The notes under the pieces were generated by a model. It saw only the letters and a program-made list of their open reading frames with translations. It had not been told where the DNA came from and searched no databases. DNA of 64,000 nt, taken from the NCBI RefSeq assembly GCF_001279005.1, contig NZ_LGCN01000192.1, positions 1-64,000 of the forward strand, read 5' to 3'. This document shows, in pieces, positions 61,021 through 64,000 of the stretch (position 1 is the stretch's first letter; each line of letters opens with the position of its first letter). Both the position numbers and the translations under genes were made by a program. Source of the stretch: Streptomyces caelestis. GTDB taxonomy: Bacteria > Actinomycetota > Actinomycetes > Streptomycetales > Streptomycetaceae.

Positions 61021-61752
61021 TCAGCCGAACAGGTAGCCGAACACCGCGTCGCCGACCCGCTGGTCGGTGACCTCGGCGCCGTTGGCCTCCTCGCGGGCGA
61101 ACTTCACGGCCTGCTGGAGCTTCTCCACCCGCTCGGCGAGCTCGTTGACCCGCCGCGCGGGGAGCGCCCCGGAGAACTTCACGGTGGTCCAGTACCCGAT
61201 GGGCACGTCCTCGTAGTACACCTCGACCTGCGCCGGGTGCTTGTCGGTCGCCTCCGCCTTGACGTGGTTGCGCGGGACCTTCTTCGTACGGATGGTCCGC
61301 ACCGGGTCCGTCTTCCACCAGTCCGTGGACGGGTCGTGGGACCAGGACTCGGCGGCGTCGAGGGTGGGCAGCTTCTTGACGAAGGCGTGCAGGTCGGCGA
61401 GCTGCTTCTCCAGGAAGAGCAGGTAGCCGACCGGGACGTCGGCGACGATCGTCCGTCCGTCGACGGTGACGTCCGCGCGGGCCGTGCAGTTCGCCCAGTC
61501 CTTGGTCGCGGTCACGTCGAACAGCCGGGTCAGCGAGGCGGCCATCTCCCGCAGCACGTCCTCGGCCTGCACCTGCACCCGCGTGGACTCGGGCGGCAGC
61601 TGCTCGCCCTCCTCGTCCTTCGGCTGGTACGTGCGCGAGATGCCGGCCAGCAGCGCCGGCTTCTGCACCTTGGCGTGCGCGGTGTTGACATCCTGGAGCG
61701 ACTTGCTCTTGACGCCCTTCTCGACCGCGATGATCTGGTTCAACTTCGCCAC
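61021..61752 (-). CDS. Uncharacterised DUF7873-type protein
   Basis: This 243-residue soluble protein begins MAKLNQIIAVEKGVKSKSLQ and contains DVNTAHAKVQKPALLAGISR, VGYLLFLEKQLADLHAFVKK, LPTLDAAESWSHDPSTDWWK and VEVYYEDVPIGYWTTVKFSG. I recall this family (named DUF7873 in recent annotations) from Streptomyces and actinophages, with no known function. Basic and Trp-rich surfaces would suit nucleic-acid binding, but that is a guess. The Y-like RNA follows on the same strand 210 bases downstream. ATG 61752 follows GAAGGGG. Confidence 0.75.
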   Translation of the reverse strand: MAKLNQIIAVEKGVKSKSLQDVNTAHAKVQKPALLAGISRTYQPKDEEGEQLPPESTRVQVQAEDVLREMAASLTRLFDVTATKDWANCTARADVTVDGRTIVADVPVGYLLFLEKQLADLHAFVKKLPTLDAAESWSHDPSTDWWKTDPVRTIRTKKVPRNHVKAEATDKHPAQVEVYYEDVPIGYWTTVKFSGALPARRVNELAERVEKLQQAVKFAREEANGAEVTDQRVGDAVFGYLFG

Positions 61753-61858
61753 GTCGGGCCCCCCTTCGAACAGCCAGGAACGTATCCCGAGCGATGAGGG
61801 CCCGTCGCGTCATTTTCCTCGTACGACTCCCGGGCGGGGTGGCACCGGGCCTCCGCGG

Positions 61859-64000
61859 TCAGGCCGCGGCGGACCCGGACGCGCCGGACGGTGGTCCGTC
61901 CCCTCCCAGGAGATCCGCCGCACGGTGGGCGGTCGCGTCCGCGCCAGGGGGAAGGAACCGGCTGGCCCGGCCGCTCCAGGTGACGACGAGTTCGTCGCGG
62001 GCGCGCGTGGCCGCGACGAACACCAGGGAGCGGGCCCGCTGCTCCTCCTGCCGGTACCGGTCCGGGTTCGTGGCCCGGTACTGCTCGATGCGCTGGTGCG
62101 GTACCTGGCCCTCCCCGACCGACGTGAGGAACACCCGCTGGAACTCCAGCCCTTTGAACCGGTGCATGGTGCCGATGCGCACGGCGTCCACGTCGGCGCT
62201 CACCCCTTCCCTGCCGAGTTCCACGGCCGGCAGCCGGAACTCCTTGGCGAAGACATTGGCGAATTCCTGGGCGGAGCCGCCGTCGGGGACGCTGACGGCC
62301 ATCGCCGAGTACGGCGTGCCGTGGCGGTCGTGGCGCTCCTTGACGAGGGTGGCCACGGCCCGCATCTCGGTCAGCCGGTCGGGCGCCCGCCAGAACTGCG
62401 GGGTGAGCCCGCTCAGGACGGAGCGGTAGCCGTCCAGGGTGTCGGTCCCGGTGTCGAGGTCGTCGAAGGAGGCTCCCTCGATCAGGCGGTTGGCGCTGCC
62501 CAGGATCTGCCGGGTGGTGCGGTAGTTGAGGGTGAGGCGGCGGGATGCGCGGCCCCGGATCTCGACGCCGTGATGGCCGAGAACGACCCGGCTGCCGTAG
62601 ATGCGCTGGTGGGCGTCGCCGACGAGGAAGATGTCGTTCGGTCCCTTGCAGACCATGGCGCGCAGCATGCGCCAGTGCGAGGCGGACAGGTCCTGGGCCT
62701 CGTCGACCACGATGTGCCGGTAGCGGGGCTTGAGCCACATGCCGCTGCCCGCCTCCCGGTGGACGAGGTCCCGGCCGCCCTGCTCCTCCTTGTAGCGGGC
62801 CTGTTCCTCGACGCGGGCCATACGGTGCTGTTCGAGGCCGGCCGCCTGGTCGGCGATGAGCGCGTACGTCGTCCGTCGTGGCGGTGCGTCCAGGTGGGCC
62901 CGGTAGGCCTGCGCGAGCTGCCACACCTCGTGCCGCTGGGCGGTGCTGATGCGCGGGCGTCCGGAGCGGCCGACGCGACGGTAGCTCTCCCAGGAGCCGC
63001 ACCGGTTCGCGAGGATCACGTGCTTGAACTCCGTGTCCAGGAAGTCGGCGTCGTACTCCGGCAGGTCGGCCTCCATGCGCACGGTGTGCCACAGGTTCAT
63101 GGCCGCGTCGTCGTCCAGCGGCCGGCCGACGTCGGCACGGGACTCCTGCACGATCTCGCGGGCGAGCGCGTCGACGGACTTGACGTCGACCCGGCTCAGC
63201 AGGTCGTCTCCGCCGAGCTGCCGCAGCCGCTCCTTGAGGTCCAGGGCGAGGTTGGTGTTGTAGGTGGTGAGGAGCACGGGGCGGGTGAGGCCGGGCGGCA
63301 GCCGGTCGACGAGGTGGCGCACGCGGTGCAGCGCGACGACGGTCTTGCCGGTGCCGGGTCCTCCGGTCACCTTGGAGGAGCCCTTGAAGTCGCCGGTGGC
63401 GAGGCGGCGCTGCTCGGGGTGGAGGAAGAGCCGCCAGGCGTCGAAGCTGCGGCCCAGCGCGCCGAGGACGGCGTCGTCGTCGGTCTCGGCCTGGGAGACG
63501 GCCCTCCGCGCGGCCCGGGCCCAGTCCCCGGTGTTGACGTCCTCGTCGGCCCGCCAGGCGTCCGTGATGTGCCGCCGCACGTCCTGTGGGTCCGTGTGCG
63601 CGCGCAGGGCCAGGAGGACGTCCCGGGTGAGTTCCGGGAGGTTGTGGGCGAGGAGCCGGTCGAACTGCTCGTCGGTGGTGACCTTGCGGAGAGCGGGCAG
63701 CAGCGAGGGGACGACGCCGAGGTCGATGAGGATCCGGTCGTCGTATCCCGCGAACAGGGGGGTGGCGCGGTCCGGCAGCGCGACGACGTTGGCGCTGACC
63801 TCGCTCTGGTCGACGACCTCCACCGCGCCCGAGACCGGGTTGATCTCCACGGTGAGCCGGGCGAGTTCGTCGCGGGCCCGTGCTCCGTCGCGCACCGCGA
63901 GGACCTGCATCTCGTCGCCGCCGTCCGTCGACAGCAGCAGTACCATGCAGCGGGTGTCGGGGTGCGCGAGATACAGGTCGCCGTTGTCCCCCGCCTTGCG
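61859..64000 (-). CDS. UvrD/Rep-like superfamily 1 helicase, N-terminus cut off by the window edge
   Basis: The frame enters open from the right edge (18 further codons before the first internal Met at 63946) and ends at 61859, so the true start lies outside. At least 713 residues are visible. SF1 motifs are present: Walker A GGPGTGKTVVALHR, motif II VVDEAQDLS, motif III LVGDAHQRIYG, motif V GTMHRFKGLEFQRVFL and motif VI VAATRARDELVV. The region before Walker A (about 190 residues) is not a standard UvrD domain and may be a toxin- or nuclease-like regulatory part. A role in repair or RNA:DNA handling is likely. Confidence 0.9.
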   Translation of the reverse strand, partial: RKAGDNGDLYLAHPDTRCMVLLLSTDGGDEMQVLAVRDGARARDELARLTVEINPVSGAVEVVDQSEVSANVVALPDRATPLFAGYDDRILIDLGVVPSLLPALRKVTTDEQFDRLLAHNLPELTRDVLLALRAHTDPQDVRRHITDAWRADEDVNTGDWARAARRAVSQAETDDDAVLGALGRSFDAWRLFLHPEQRRLATGDFKGSSKVTGGPGTGKTVVALHRVRHLVDRLPPGLTRPVLLTTYNTNLALDLKERLRQLGGDDLLSRVDVKSVDALAREIVQESRADVGRPLDDDAAMNLWHTVRMEADLPEYDADFLDTEFKHVILANRCGSWESYRRVGRSGRPRISTAQRHEVWQLAQAYRAHLDAPPRRTTYALIADQAAGLEQHRMARVEEQARYKEEQGGRDLVHREAGSGMWLKPRYRHIVVDEAQDLSASHWRMLRAMVCKGPNDIFLVGDAHQRIYGSRVVLGHHGVEIRGRASRRLTLNYRTTRQILGSANRLIEGASFDDLDTGTDTLDGYRSVLSGLTPQFWRAPDRLTEMRAVATLVKERHDRHGTPYSAMAVSVPDGGSAQEFANVFAKEFRLPAVELGREGVSADVDAVRIGTMHRFKGLEFQRVFLTSVGEGQVPHQRIEQYRATNPDRYRQEEQRARSLVFVAATRARDELVVTWSGRASRFLPPGADATAHRAADLLGGDGPPSGASGSAAA

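Overview
The window is chromosomal DNA of a Streptomyces, closely related in gene order to S. coelicolor / S. lividans. The evidence is very high GC with G/C at nearly every third codon position, frequent GTG and TTG starts, Tat and lipoprotein signals, an SARP/AfsR-type regulator, F420 chemistry, and a maltose locus next to glnE, glnA2 and nadE. As I recall, this matches roughly SCO2226 to SCO2275 in S. coelicolor, which I could not check. No rRNA, standard tRNA, CRISPR array, prophage or complete IS was seen. Two genes run off the edges: the amylopullulanase at the left and a UvrD-like helicase at the right.

Layout. (1) 1-12,330 is an alpha-glucan utilisation regulon on the minus strand: a secreted amylase/pullulanase, a secreted alpha-amylase, the cytoplasmic alpha-glucosidase AglA, and the maltose/maltodextrin importer MalEFG. 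The divergent LacI-type repressor MalR follows. CTTGC-type operators lie in front of malE and the amylase gene, and a strong hairpin separates malE from malF. No ATPase is encoded, as expected if the shared ATPase MsiK serves the importer. (2) 12,463-29,151 carries nitrogen and housekeeping genes (glnE, glnA2, nadE), a decayed flavin-oxidoreductase-like pseudogene, a Phd/PIN toxin-antitoxin pair, a three-gene membrane/stress cluster, a secreted pectate lyase, DinB, Rrf2, DUF3105 and DUF305 genes. A 234-bp MITE-like element with 15-bp perfect terminal repeats sits right behind the PAP2 gene. (3) 29,692-44,346 holds an EEP-family gene, an MFS exporter with its TetR regulator, panB, a drrAB-type ABC exporter, a 1095-aa AfsR-like regulator, an M50 protease, npdG, map and a heme oxygenase. 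(4) 44,499-53,701 holds PhzF and the iron-importer operon efeO-efeB-efeU plus a lipoprotein, preceded by an iron box, then a Prim-Pol-like protein, GDPD, TetR/DUF6243 and Rsm22. (5) 53,699-64,000 holds a beta-lactamase-fold hydrolase, an MFS transporter, sugar-type oxidoreductases, a MazG-like protein, a thioesterase, a structured non-coding RNA, a DUF7873-type protein and a helicase.

The most interesting item is at 60,704-60,811 on the minus strand. It folds on paper into a tRNA-like body in circularly permuted order (T-arm, capped acceptor stem, D-arm). A two-part helix with an asymmetric internal loop closes it where an anticodon stem would be. This is the architecture of bacterial Y RNAs, but no Ro/TROVE gene is present in the window. 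Other unexplained structures are a five-copy 19-bp palindrome array in front of the Rsm22 gene, a TTGACC direct-repeat array upstream of efeO, and a long hairpin in the 57.4-57.9 kb gap.
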